A stretch of DNA of 64,000 nucleotides, from positions 186,001 through 250,000 of the forward strand of contig NZ_QJUM01000004.1 in NCBI RefSeq assembly GCF_004327355.1. Direction: 5' to 3'. The position numbers were made by a program, and so were the translations under genes. Shown one piece after another: positions 57,683 to 64,000 of this stretch. The stretch comes from Phytopseudomonas dryadis. Lineage in GTDB: Bacteria > Pseudomonadota > Gammaproteobacteria > Pseudomonadales > Pseudomonadaceae. Below the pieces are notes generated by a model. The model made no database searches. It saw only the letters and a program-made list of their open reading frames with translations, and had not been told where the DNA came from. Within the stretch, counting starts at the first letter, position 1. Each line of letters starts with the position of its first letter.

Positions 57683-57817
57683 AGTCACAGGGCGCGTAGG
57701 GTGGATTGGGGCGCGTAGCCGAAGATTCTTTCATCCACCATTGCAATTGCAGAGCGGTGGACAGGTCGGGCCACGCTGGTGAAACGTCGCCTACCAACGG
57801 CCGGACACAGACGCTCC

Positions 57818-58225
57818 CTAGCGCGCGTACTCACCCGCCGCTTCCGGCTGGTATTCCACGGCCAGCAGGGTCAGTTTCAGCAACTTGCCACCGGGGGCGG
57901 CCCAGTCGATGTGCTGGCCGACGCTCAGGCCGAGCAAGGCGCTGCCGACCGGGGCGAGGATCGAAACGGTGCCTTCGGCGCCGGCATCCTGCGGGAAGAC
58001 CAGGGTCAGGTGGTAGTCCTTGCCGCTGCTCTCCTCGCGACAATGCACCCGGGAATTCATGGTCACCACACCGGCCGGCACCTGGTCATGGCCAACCACG
58101 TCGGCACGATCCAGCTCGGCCTGCAGCGCCACGGCGCCCGGCCCGAAATCGTCCAGGCTGTCGAGCAGTTGTTCCAGACGCTGCAAGTCGGTACGGGTGA
58201 TGGTGATGGGCGGTGTACTGGTCAT
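57818..58225 (-). CDS. rnk: Nucleoside diphosphate kinase regulator Rnk
   Basis: A 135-residue GreA-like protein with the N-terminal coiled coil (ITRTDLQRLEQLLDSL) and the C-terminal FKBP-like domain (VPAGVVTMNSRVHCREESSGK; STILAPVGSALLGLSVGQHIDW-like stretch). Rnk binds RNA polymerase in the secondary-channel region and influences Ndk levels and alginate in P. aeruginosa. In PAO1 it lies close to cyaA; here 15 kb separates them. Confidence 0.92.
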   Translation of the reverse strand: MTSTPPITITRTDLQRLEQLLDSLDDFGPGAVALQAELDRADVVGHDQVPAGVVTMNSRVHCREESSGKDYHLTLVFPQDAGAEGTVSILAPVGSALLGLSVGQHIDWAAPGGKLLKLTLLAVEYQPEAAGEYAR

Positions 58226-58261
58226 GGTACGTGCGTGTCTCCTTTACTGGGCGCCAATAAA

Positions 58262-58292
58262 GCAAAACCCCGTCTGAACGACGGGGTTTTGC
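58262..58292 (-). terminator. Terminator between cyaY and rnk
   Basis: GCAAAACCCCGTC / GACGGGGTTTTGC form a perfect 13-bp stem with a five-base loop. It lies downstream of cyaY and upstream of rnk on the minus strand, so it should end the cyaY transcript. Confidence 0.85.
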
Positions 58293-58383
58293 GTAGGTTT
58301 CCTCGACCGTACCACAGTCACTCAAATAAACAAGGCCGGCTCATCCGTACCCCGGCCGGGGTACGGATGGCCCGGCGCCGGGC

Positions 58384-58716
58384 TCAGAGTTCTTCGAACT
58401 CGAGGTGCGCGCCGGACTGTTCGAAGACGATGCGCTCGAGCATTTCACCGAGTTGCTCGTCACTGCTGTCGCAGATCCAGCGCTCGCTGGCCTGGTCGTA
58501 GTCGAAGTGGAAACCGCCGGAGCGGGCAGCCATCCACAACTGGCGGATCGGTTCCTGACGGCTGAAGATCAGTTGCGAGCCATTGTCGAACCGAACCGTC
58601 AGTACACCGGCGGAGTTCTCCAGGTCGAGGTCCAGGTCGCTGTCGTCGAGAATGTCCTCTACCGCCTGCTGCGTGGCGTCGACCAGGTCGTGGAAACGGG
58701 CTTCGCTCAAACTCAT
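58384..58716 (-). CDS. cyaY: Bacterial frataxin CyaY
   Basis: A 110-residue frataxin that binds iron and modulates iron-sulfur cluster assembly at IscS. It shows the acidic helix ([19 protein letters not shown]), the conserved sheet residues [26 protein letters not shown] and a Trp-containing ERWICDSS. The usual length is 105-110. It is divergent from the lptM-lysA genes. Confidence 0.95.
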   Translation of the reverse strand: MSLSEARFHDLVDATQQAVEDILDDSDLDLDLENSAGVLTVRFDNGSQLIFSRQEPIRQLWMAARSGGFHFDYDQASERWICDSSDEQLGEMLERIVFEQSGAHLEFEEL

Positions 58717-58723
58717 TGCACTT

Positions 58724-59027
58724 ACCTCAAGAAAAATTCAGCACCATCGAAAGAACGGATCGGCTCACAGCAAGTGGCCCGTGCAACGGCGCAACGCCCG
58801 ACTCGCTGCCGCCGGCACGCAAGCCGATTTCGCCCGGCCGCAGAGCCGGATCGCGCAGATAATGCAGCAACCCTTGCCGCCGCGTCTCGTCCAGCAGTGG
58901 CGAGCAGGATAACCCGGCTTGCCGCAGGCGCCGCTGCAAAAGTGCGCGGAGCGAGCTGCAGGCTGCGCGCCAGAGCATGCCGAGCGGCGGCGGACAGGGA
59001 CGGATCAGGCGGCACGATGCCGTTCAT
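58724..59027 (-). pseudogene. Frameshifted remnant of an AraC-family regulator DNA-binding domain
   Basis: In three successive frames of the minus strand one reads pieces of the AraC C-terminal domain: [10 protein letters not shown], then [30 protein letters not shown] and a GLRAG-SES stretch, then RALRRCTGH. Together they follow the order helix-turn-helix 1, LLDETRR linker, helix-turn-helix 2. At least two frameshifts break it, and the N-terminal sensor domain is missing. It fills most of the 447-base cyaY-lptM space. Confidence 0.5.
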
Positions 59028-59122
59028 CGCACCCGCCCGGCATGAGGCCGCAGACCGGCGGCACGCGGCAAAGCCCCGCCGGACGGGAATCCTGGCGCAT
59101 AGGCAAGGTGCCGGGGGGCCGG

Positions 59123-59128
59123 TATACT
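59123..59128 (+). promoter_or_regulatory. Candidate -10 box (TATACT) before lptM-lysA
   Basis: TATACT lies 35 bases before the lptM start. No convincing -35 partner was seen. Confidence 0.3.
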
Positions 59129-59163
59129 CCCGGACAATGATGCTTTATTACAAGGATTCCACC

Positions 59164-59289
59164 ATGAAGCGGCTGTTCACTGCCCTCGTCGCGCTCGTCG
59201 CCGTCGCCACCCTGCTCGCCGGCTGTGGCCAGAAAGGCCCGCTGTACCTGCCGGACGACACCCAGTCCGCGCCAGCGCAAGACGAATAA
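59164..59289 (+). CDS. lptM: Small lipoprotein LptM (LppL/YifL)
   Basis: A 41-residue lipoprotein, too short for most ORF filters. The signal peptide ends in LLAGC (Cys20), followed by the hallmark GQKGPLYLP. In E. coli LptM helps oxidise and assemble the LPS translocon protein LptD. AAGGATT precedes the ATG. It lies nine bases before lysA, the usual arrangement in gammaproteobacteria. Confidence 0.93.
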   Translation: MKRLFTALVALVAVATLLAGCGQKGPLYLPDDTQSAPAQDE

Positions 59290-59298
59290 GGACGCCCC

Positions 59299-60546
59299 AT
59301 GAACACCTTCAACTACCGCGACGGCGCGCTGTTCGCGGAAGGTGTGGCGTTGTCCGCCATTGCCCAGCGTTTCGGCACGCCGACCTATGTCTACTCGCGC
59401 GCCCATATCGAGGCGCAGTATCGCGCCTACGCCGACGCCCTGGCCGGCATGCCGCACCTGGTCTGCTTCGCCGTCAAGGCCAACTCCAATATCGGCGTGC
59501 TCAACGTCCTGGCCCGCCTGGGTGCCGGCTTCGACATCGTTTCCCGGGGTGAACTGGAGCGCGTCCTGGCCGCCGGCGGCGAGCCGTCGCGCATCGTCTT
59601 CTCCGGCGTCGGCAAGAGCCGCGACGACATGCGCCGCGCGCTGCAGGTCGGCGTGCACTGCTTCAACGTCGAGTCCAGCGACGAACTGGAGCGCCTGCAG
59701 CAGGTCGCCGCCGAGCTGGGCAAGACCGCGTCGATCTCCCTGCGGGTCAACCCGGACGTGGACGCGGGCACCCACCCGTACATTTCCACCGGCCTGAAAG
59801 AGAACAAGTTCGGCATCGCCATCGCCGATGCCGAAGCGGTCTACGCCCGCGCCGCCGAGCTGGGCAACCTCGAGGTGATCGGCGTCGACTGCCACATCGG
59901 TTCGCAGCTGACCAGCCTGCCGCCCTTCCTCGATGCCCTCGACCGCCTGCTGGCGCTGATCGACCGGCTCGGCGAGCGCGGTATCCGCATCCGCCACCTG
60001 GATCTGGGCGGCGGCCTCGGCGTGCAGTACCGCGACGAGCAGCCACCGGCAGCCGGCGACTACATCGGCGCCGTACGCGAGCGCCTCGGCGCGCGCGATC
60101 TGAGCCTGGTCTTCGAGCCGGGCCGCTCGATCGTCGCCAACGGTGGCGTGCTGCTGACCCGCGTGGAATACCTCAAGCACACCGAGCACAAGGATTTCGC
60201 CATCGTCGACGCGGCGATGAACGACCTGATCCGCCCGGCGCTGTACCAGGCCTGGATGGACGTGGTGCCGGTACAGCCGCGCGATGCCGCCAGGCGCCGC
60301 TACGACATCGTCGGGCCGATCTGCGAGACCGGCGATTTCCTCGCCAAGGAGCGCGAGCTGGCCCTGGCCGAGGGCGACCTGCTGGCCGTGCGTTCGGCCG
60401 GCGCCTATGGTTTCGTCATGAGTTCCAACTACAACACCCGCGGCCGCGCCGCCGAGGTGCTGGTGGATGGCGAACAGGCCTTCGAAGTACGCCGTCGGGA
60501 AACGCTCGCCGAACTCTTCGCGGGCGAAAGCCGCCTGCCGGAGTGA
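59299..60546 (+). CDS. lysA: Diaminopimelate decarboxylase
   Basis: LysA converts meso-diaminopimelate to lysine with PLP. It has 415 residues with the alanine-racemase-like barrel: PLP lysine in [34 protein letters not shown], and the second-subunit motif [11 protein letters not shown]. It is followed by dapF, the epimerase that makes its substrate, overlapping its upstream region. Confidence 0.96.
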   Translation: MNTFNYRDGALFAEGVALSAIAQRFGTPTYVYSRAHIEAQYRAYADALAGMPHLVCFAVKANSNIGVLNVLARLGAGFDIVSRGELERVLAAGGEPSRIVFSGVGKSRDDMRRALQVGVHCFNVESSDELERLQQVAAELGKTASISLRVNPDVDAGTHPYISTGLKENKFGIAIADAEAVYARAAELGNLEVIGVDCHIGSQLTSLPPFLDALDRLLALIDRLGERGIRIRHLDLGGGLGVQYRDEQPPAAGDYIGAVRERLGARDLSLVFEPGRSIVANGGVLLTRVEYLKHTEHKDFAIVDAAMNDLIRPALYQAWMDVVPVQPRDAARRRYDIVGPICETGDFLAKERELALAEGDLLAVRSAGAYGFVMSSNYNTRGRAAEVLVDGEQAFEVRRRETLAELFAGESRLPE

Positions 60547-60551
60547 TGCCG

Positions 60552-61382
60552 ATGTTATTGCGCTTTACCAAAATGCATGGCCTGGGCAACGACTTCATGG
60601 TGCTCGACCTGGTCAGCCAGCATGCCCACATCCAGCCGAAGAACGCCAAGCAGTGGGGCGACCGCCACACCGGCGTGGGCTTCGACCAATTGTTGCTGGT
60701 CGAGCCGCCACAGCGCCCGGACGTCGACTTCCGCTACCGCATCTTCAACGCCGACGGCAGCGAAGTGGAGCAGTGCGGCAATGGCGCGCGCTGTTTCGCC
60801 CGCTTCGTGCTGGACAAGCGCCTGACGGTGAAGAAGCAGATCCGCGTGGAAACCAAGGGCGGCATCATCGAGCTCAACGTCCGCGCCGACGGCCTGATCA
60901 CCGTGAACATGGGGGCGCCGCGCCTGGCACCGGAGGAAATCCCGTTCGTGGCCGACAGCGAGGCCCTGAGCTACAGCGTCGAGGTCGAAGGCCAGGCCCA
61001 TGAGCTAGCCGCGGTCTCCATGGGCAACCCCCATGCCGTGCTGCGCGTGGACGCTGTCGACAGCGCCCCGGTGCACGAGCTGGGGCCGAAGCTGGAACAC
61101 CACCCGCGCTTTCCACAGCGGGTCAATGTCGGCTTCCTGCAGGTCATCGACCGCCAGCGTGGCCGCCTGCGCGTGTGGGAGCGCGGCGCTGGCGAGACCC
61201 AGGCCTGCGGTACCGGCGCCTGCGCCGCCGCGGTGGCGGCCATCCGCCAGGGCTGGATGGACTCGCCCGTACAGCTGGAACTTCCCGGCGGCAAGCTGTC
61301 CATCGAGTGGGCAGGCCCGGGCCAGCCCGTTATGATGACAGGCCCCGCGGTTCGTGTGTATGAAGGACAGGTTCGCCTATGA
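60552..61382 (+). CDS. dapF: Diaminopimelate epimerase
   Basis: DapF interconverts LL- and meso-diaminopimelate. The 276-residue protein has both active-site cysteines in QCGNGARCF and ACGTGACAA. The start at 60552 ([15 protein letters not shown]) has GGAG nine bases upstream; ATG 60546 and GTG 60543 are in frame but less likely. It overlaps the DUF484 gene by four bases. Confidence 0.96.
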   Translation: MLLRFTKMHGLGNDFMVLDLVSQHAHIQPKNAKQWGDRHTGVGFDQLLLVEPPQRPDVDFRYRIFNADGSEVEQCGNGARCFARFVLDKRLTVKKQIRVETKGGIIELNVRADGLITVNMGAPRLAPEEIPFVADSEALSYSVEVEGQAHELAAVSMGNPHAVLRVDAVDSAPVHELGPKLEHHPRFPQRVNVGFLQVIDRQRGRLRVWERGAGETQACGTGACAAAVAAIRQGWMDSPVQLELPGGKLSIEWAGPGQPVMMTGPAVRVYEGQVRL

Positions 61383-62074
61383 CTGACCAGCAGGATTCGC
61401 CCAAGCCACTGGACTCGGAAACGGTCGCCGCCTACCTGCGCCTGCACCCCGAGTTCTTCATCGACCACGACGAGCTGATCCCCGAACTGCGCATTCCGCA
61501 CCAGCGTGGCGACACCGTGTCGCTGGTCGAACGCCAGGTCAAACTGCTGCGCGAGCGCAACATCGAGATGCGCCACCGTCTGTCGCAACTGATGGACGTC
61601 GCCCGCGACAACGACCGCCTGTTCGACAAGACCCGCCGCCTGGTGCTCGACCTGCTCGATGCCACCAGCCTCGAGGAAGTGGTCAGTTGCGTGGAAGACA
61701 GCCTGCGCAGCGAATTCCAGGTCCCCTTCGTCGGCCTGATCCTGTTCAGTGACACGCCCTTGCCGGTCGGCCGCACGGTCAGCAGCGCCGAAGCCCACCA
61801 GGCCATCGGCGGCCTGCTCGCCGGCGGCAAGACCATCTGCGGCGTCCTGCGCGAGCACGAACTGAACTTCCTGTTCGGCGAGGCCGCTGGCGAGGTCGGC
61901 TCGGCCGCCGTGGTGGCCTTGTCCTACCAGGGCCTGCACGGCGTACTGGCCATCGGCAGCGCCGACGCCCAGCACTACAAGAGCTCGCTGGGCACCCTGT
62001 TCCTCGGCTATATCGCCGAGGTGCTGGCACGCGTGCTGCCCCGCTTCGCCACACCGCTGCGTTCCGTACGCTGA
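61379..62074 (+). CDS. DUF484 family protein
   Basis: A 231-residue cytoplasmic protein with a GAF-like fold. The N-terminal [43 protein letters not shown] leads into a coiled coil. The C-terminal part ([29 protein letters not shown]) resembles a GAF sensor. The gene is regularly found between dapF and xerC, but its function is unknown. Its ATG overlaps the dapF stop. Confidence 0.9.
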   Translation: MTDQQDSPKPLDSETVAAYLRLHPEFFIDHDELIPELRIPHQRGDTVSLVERQVKLLRERNIEMRHRLSQLMDVARDNDRLFDKTRRLVLDLLDATSLEEVVSCVEDSLRSEFQVPFVGLILFSDTPLPVGRTVSSAEAHQAIGGLLAGGKTICGVLREHELNFLFGEAAGEVGSAAVVALSYQGLHGVLAIGSADAQHYKSSLGTLFLGYIAEVLARVLPRFATPLRSVR

Positions 62075-62075
62075 A

Positions 62076-62167
62076 GCAGCGGCAAGCTTCAAGCCACAAG
62101 CGTCAAGTTGAAGCAAAAGCGCTGTCACATCGCATTACTTGGAGCTTGAAGCTTGAAGCTTGCAGCT
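62076..62167. repeat. Heptamer palindromic repeat, copy 6, running into xerC
   Basis: The left arm (62076-62107, GCAGCGGCAAGCTTCAAGCC and on) starts two bases after the DUF484 stop. The right arm (62138-62167) reads CTTGGAGCTTGAAGC then TTGAAGCTTGCAGCT. GGAG within it is at Shine-Dalgarno distance from a TTG that begins the xerC frame, so the repeat overlaps the first codons of xerC. Confidence 0.85.
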
Positions 62168-63058
62168 AGCCTTGACGCCTACCTCGAACACCTGCGCAGC
62201 GAGCGCCAGGTTTCCGTGCACACGCTCGACGGCTACCGGCGCGACCTGAACAAGCTGCTGGCCTACTGCGAACGTGAACAACTCGACGACTGGGCCGCGC
62301 TGGACGCCGCGCGCCTGCGCCGTCTGGTCGCGCGCCTGCACATGGACGGCCAGTCAGCGCGCAGCCTCGCCCGTCTGCTCTCGGCGACACGCGGCCTGTA
62401 CCGCTACCTGATCCGCGAAGGCCATTGCCGCCACGATCCGGCCAGCGGCCTGACACCGCCCAAGGGCGAGCGCCGTCTGCCCAAGACCCTGGATGCCGAC
62501 CGGGCCGCGCAACTGCTCGACGGCGCCCTGGAAGACGATTTCATCGCCCGCCGCGATCAGGCCATGCTCGAACTGTTCTATTCCTCCGGGCTGCGCCTGT
62601 CAGAGCTGGTCGCCCTGGATCTCGACGGCCTCGACCTGCCCGCCGGGCTGGTCCGGGTACGCGGCAAAGGCAACAAGACCCGCGAGCTGCCGGTGGGCCG
62701 CAAGGCCCGCGAGGCGCTGCAGCAGTGGCTGCCCCTGCGCACCCTGGCCAACCCGCCGGACGGCGCCCTGTTCATCAGCCGCCAGGGGCGCCGTATCGGC
62801 CCCCGCGCCGTGCAACTGCGCGTGCGCCAGGCCGGCATCAGCGAGCTGGGCCAGCACGTTCACCCGCACATGCTGCGCCACTCCTTCGCCAGCCACATGC
62901 TCGAGTCCTCCCAGGATCTGCGCGCCGTTCAGGAACTGCTCGGCCATGCCGACATCGCCACCACGCAGATCTACACGCACCTGGACTTCCAGCACCTGAG
63001 CAGTGTCTACGACAGCGCCCACCCGCGGGCCAAACGCCGCAAAGCCGAGGAATCATGA
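62153..63058 (+). CDS. xerC: Tyrosine recombinase XerC (Sss)
   Basis: XerC with XerD resolves chromosome dimers at dif. The 301-residue protein has the N-terminal SAM-like domain ([19 protein letters not shown]) and the catalytic set Arg (SGLRLSEL), Lys ([11 protein letters not shown]), HMLRHSF, HAD and the Tyr in [10 protein letters not shown]. No ATG fits; the start is TTG 62153 with GGAG eight bases upstream, both inside the heptamer repeat. It overlaps the HAD gene by four bases. Confidence 0.93.
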   Translation: MKLAASLDAYLEHLRSERQVSVHTLDGYRRDLNKLLAYCEREQLDDWAALDAARLRRLVARLHMDGQSARSLARLLSATRGLYRYLIREGHCRHDPASGLTPPKGERRLPKTLDADRAAQLLDGALEDDFIARRDQAMLELFYSSGLRLSELVALDLDGLDLPAGLVRVRGKGNKTRELPVGRKAREALQQWLPLRTLANPPDGALFISRQGRRIGPRAVQLRVRQAGISELGQHVHPHMLRHSFASHMLESSQDLRAVQELLGHADIATTQIYTHLDFQHLSSVYDSAHPRAKRRKAEES

Positions 63059-63750
63059 GTATTCGCCTGATCACCTTCGACCTCGACGACACCCTGTGGG
63101 ACAACCGCCCGGTGATCGCCGGCGCGGAAAGCGCGATGCGCGACTGGCTCGGCGAACACGCGCCACGGCTGGCCGCCCTGCCGGTGGAACACCTGGGCCA
63201 GATCCGCGGGCGCCTGCTCGAAGGCGAGCCCACCCTCAAGTACCGCCTCAGCGAATTGCGCCGGCGTACCCTGCGCCACGCGCTGCAGGGCATCGGCTAT
63301 GCCGAGGACGAGGCGTCGCAGCTGGCCGAAGGGGCGTTCCAGGCCATGCTCGAGGCGCGCCACGCCATCACCTTCTACCCCGACACCGTCACCACCCTGG
63401 AGCGGCTCGCCAACCGCTACCAGCTGGGCGTGATCACCAACGGCAACGCCGACGTGCGCCGTCTCGGCCTGGCCGATTACTTCAGCTTCACCCTGTGCGC
63501 CGAAGAGCTCGGTGTCGGCAAGCCCGACCCCAGGCCCTTCGCGGAAGCCCTCAGTCGCGCCGGCATCGCCGCAAACCAGGCCGTGCATATCGGCGACCAC
63601 CCCGGCGACGACATCGCCGGCGCCCAGGCCGCCGGCCTGCGCGCGGTCTGGTTCAACCCCCAGGACAAAGCCTGGAGCGGCGCCAGCGCGGCCGACGCGC
63701 AGATCCGCCGCCTCGCCGAATTGCCGGCCCTGCTCGAGCGCTGGGGCTGA
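63055..63750 (+). CDS. HAD-superfamily hydrolase (YigB-like)
   Basis: A 231-residue haloacid-dehalogenase hydrolase with motif [11 protein letters not shown] (nucleophile Asp and DxD/T), motif [10 protein letters not shown], a Lys in [10 protein letters not shown] and motif [15 protein letters not shown]. It resembles E. coli YigB, an FMN phosphatase, which also lies beside xerC; the substrate here is inferred. Its ATG overlaps the xerC stop. Confidence 0.9.
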   Translation: MSIRLITFDLDDTLWDNRPVIAGAESAMRDWLGEHAPRLAALPVEHLGQIRGRLLEGEPTLKYRLSELRRRTLRHALQGIGYAEDEASQLAEGAFQAMLEARHAITFYPDTVTTLERLANRYQLGVITNGNADVRRLGLADYFSFTLCAEELGVGKPDPRPFAEALSRAGIAANQAVHIGDHPGDDIAGAQAAGLRAVWFNPQDKAWSGASAADAQIRRLAELPALLERWG

Positions 63751-63776
63751 AAGGCAGCGCGACTGAAGCCCCGACC

Positions 63777-63815
63777 AACCCATCGATAATTGATGGGTTG
63801 GCACCCATCCTACGG
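63777..63815. repeat. GGATGGGT repeat fragment, copy 3
   Basis: AACCCATCGATAATTGATGGGTT is a palindrome, followed by GGCACCCATCCTACGG, the right half of the 15180 and 57539 repeats. A partial copy of the GTGGGAGG-CTTTAGC repeat follows at about 63858-63887. No gene lies between 63751 and 63956. Confidence 0.65.
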
Positions 63816-63906
63816 CCTGAGGCTGAAGCCCCTCCTGCAAACTCGAAGCCAGCTCCGTGGGAGGCGCTTTAGCGGCGATCGCTCCTGGAACCGCCACCGC
63901 ATAAAC

Positions 63907-63938
63907 GCAAAAGCCCGCCTGGAGAGGCGGGCTTTTGC
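63907..63938. terminator. Bidirectional terminator
   Basis: GCAAAAGCCCGCC (63907-63919) and GGCGGGCTTTTGC (63926-63938) form a perfect 13-bp stem with a six-base loop, between the plus-strand xerC-HAD genes and the converging minus-strand gene at the window end. Confidence 0.88.
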
Positions 63939-63956
63939 CTGTGGCGTTCGGGTCTA

Positions 63957-64000
63957 TCAGATCGGGCGGCTGCCGTACTTGCTGTCCGGCTTCTTGGGCG
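63957..64000 (-). CDS. sutA: C-terminal end of a probable SutA-type RNA polymerase-binding protein (cut by window edge)
   Basis: Only the last 13 codons and the TGA stop are visible: PKKPDSKYGSRPI. This tail matches my recollection of SutA, a small acidic Pseudomonas protein that binds RNA polymerase in slow-growing cells. The terminator at 63907-63938 sits at the right distance after the stop. The name depends on memory of a short tail. Confidence 0.5.
   Translation of the reverse strand, partial: PKKPDSKYGSRPI

Noticed and set aside
62425..63750. Single 441-codon frame covering the end of xerC and the HAD gene
   Set aside because: The first two thirds are an arginine/proline-rich out-of-frame reading of xerC; only the part from 63055 is a real protein.

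Overview
The window is high-GC DNA from a chromosome of the genus Pseudomonas (P. aeruginosa / mendocina / oleovorans type). Gene content and order support this: pilMNOPQ-ponA, maeB, rpmE, priA-argS, hslVU, a class II medium-chain-length PHA cluster (phaC1-phaZ-phaC2-phaD, phaF-phaI), the algP-algQ-hem-algR-algZ-argH block, cyaA, rnk-cyaY and lysA-dapF-xerC. I saw no rRNA, tRNA or CRISPR array. Nearly all long ORFs opposite or out of frame with these genes are shadows caused by GC-rich third codon positions.

Layout. 1-4.3 kb: type IV pilus assembly operon on the minus strand (pilM to the N-terminal two thirds of pilQ), divergent from ponA. 7.3-9.8 kb: malic enzyme, a secreted nuclease-like protein and ribosomal protein L31, all minus. 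10.2-17.8 kb: priA, argS, a SPOR protein, hslVU and a DUF971 gene, all plus. 18.0-24.7 kb: the complete mcl-PHA synthesis, depolymerisation and granule cluster. 24.9-34.8 kb: the alginate and haem regulatory block. Here it directly follows phaI, although the two blocks are about 190 genes apart in P. aeruginosa PAO1. 34.8-39.3 kb: small accessory genes and one IS110-family insertion. 39.4-42.3 kb: adenylate cyclase. 42.3-57.5 kb: a 15-kb iron-type import locus. 57.8-64 kb: rnk, cyaY, an AraC-type gene relic, lptM-lysA-dapF-DUF484-xerC-HAD, and the end of a probable sutA gene.

The most distinctive region is 42.3-57.5 kb. It holds two paralogous cassettes, each with an ECF sigma factor, a FecR-type anti-sigma factor and an STN-domain TonB-dependent receptor. 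A Fur-like palindrome lies before each sigma gene, and the two receptor genes share a spaced promoter-like motif. Cassette A ends in a di-haem cytochrome c peroxidase/MauG-like protein. Cassette B ends in an M16 zinc protease lipoprotein (PqqL/FusC-like) and a YddA-like ABC transporter. Cassette B therefore resembles E. coli yddA-yddB-pqqL and the Pectobacterium Fus system, in which an iron protein is imported whole and cut in the periplasm, but here with its own cell-surface signalling. The locus lies between cyaA and rnk, which are near neighbours in PAO1.

The intergenic spaces are rich in repeats. Six copies of a palindromic family built from 7-bp units sit mostly right after stop codons, and two of them appear to supply the ribosome binding site or start codon of the next gene. 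Other families are about 95-bp palindromes ending in TGTAGGAG, GTAGGATGGGT palindromes, two MITE-like elements (one inserted with a 5-bp duplication into the loop of the phaD/phaF terminator), and an IS110 element that split a perfect TGTAGGAG hairpin.
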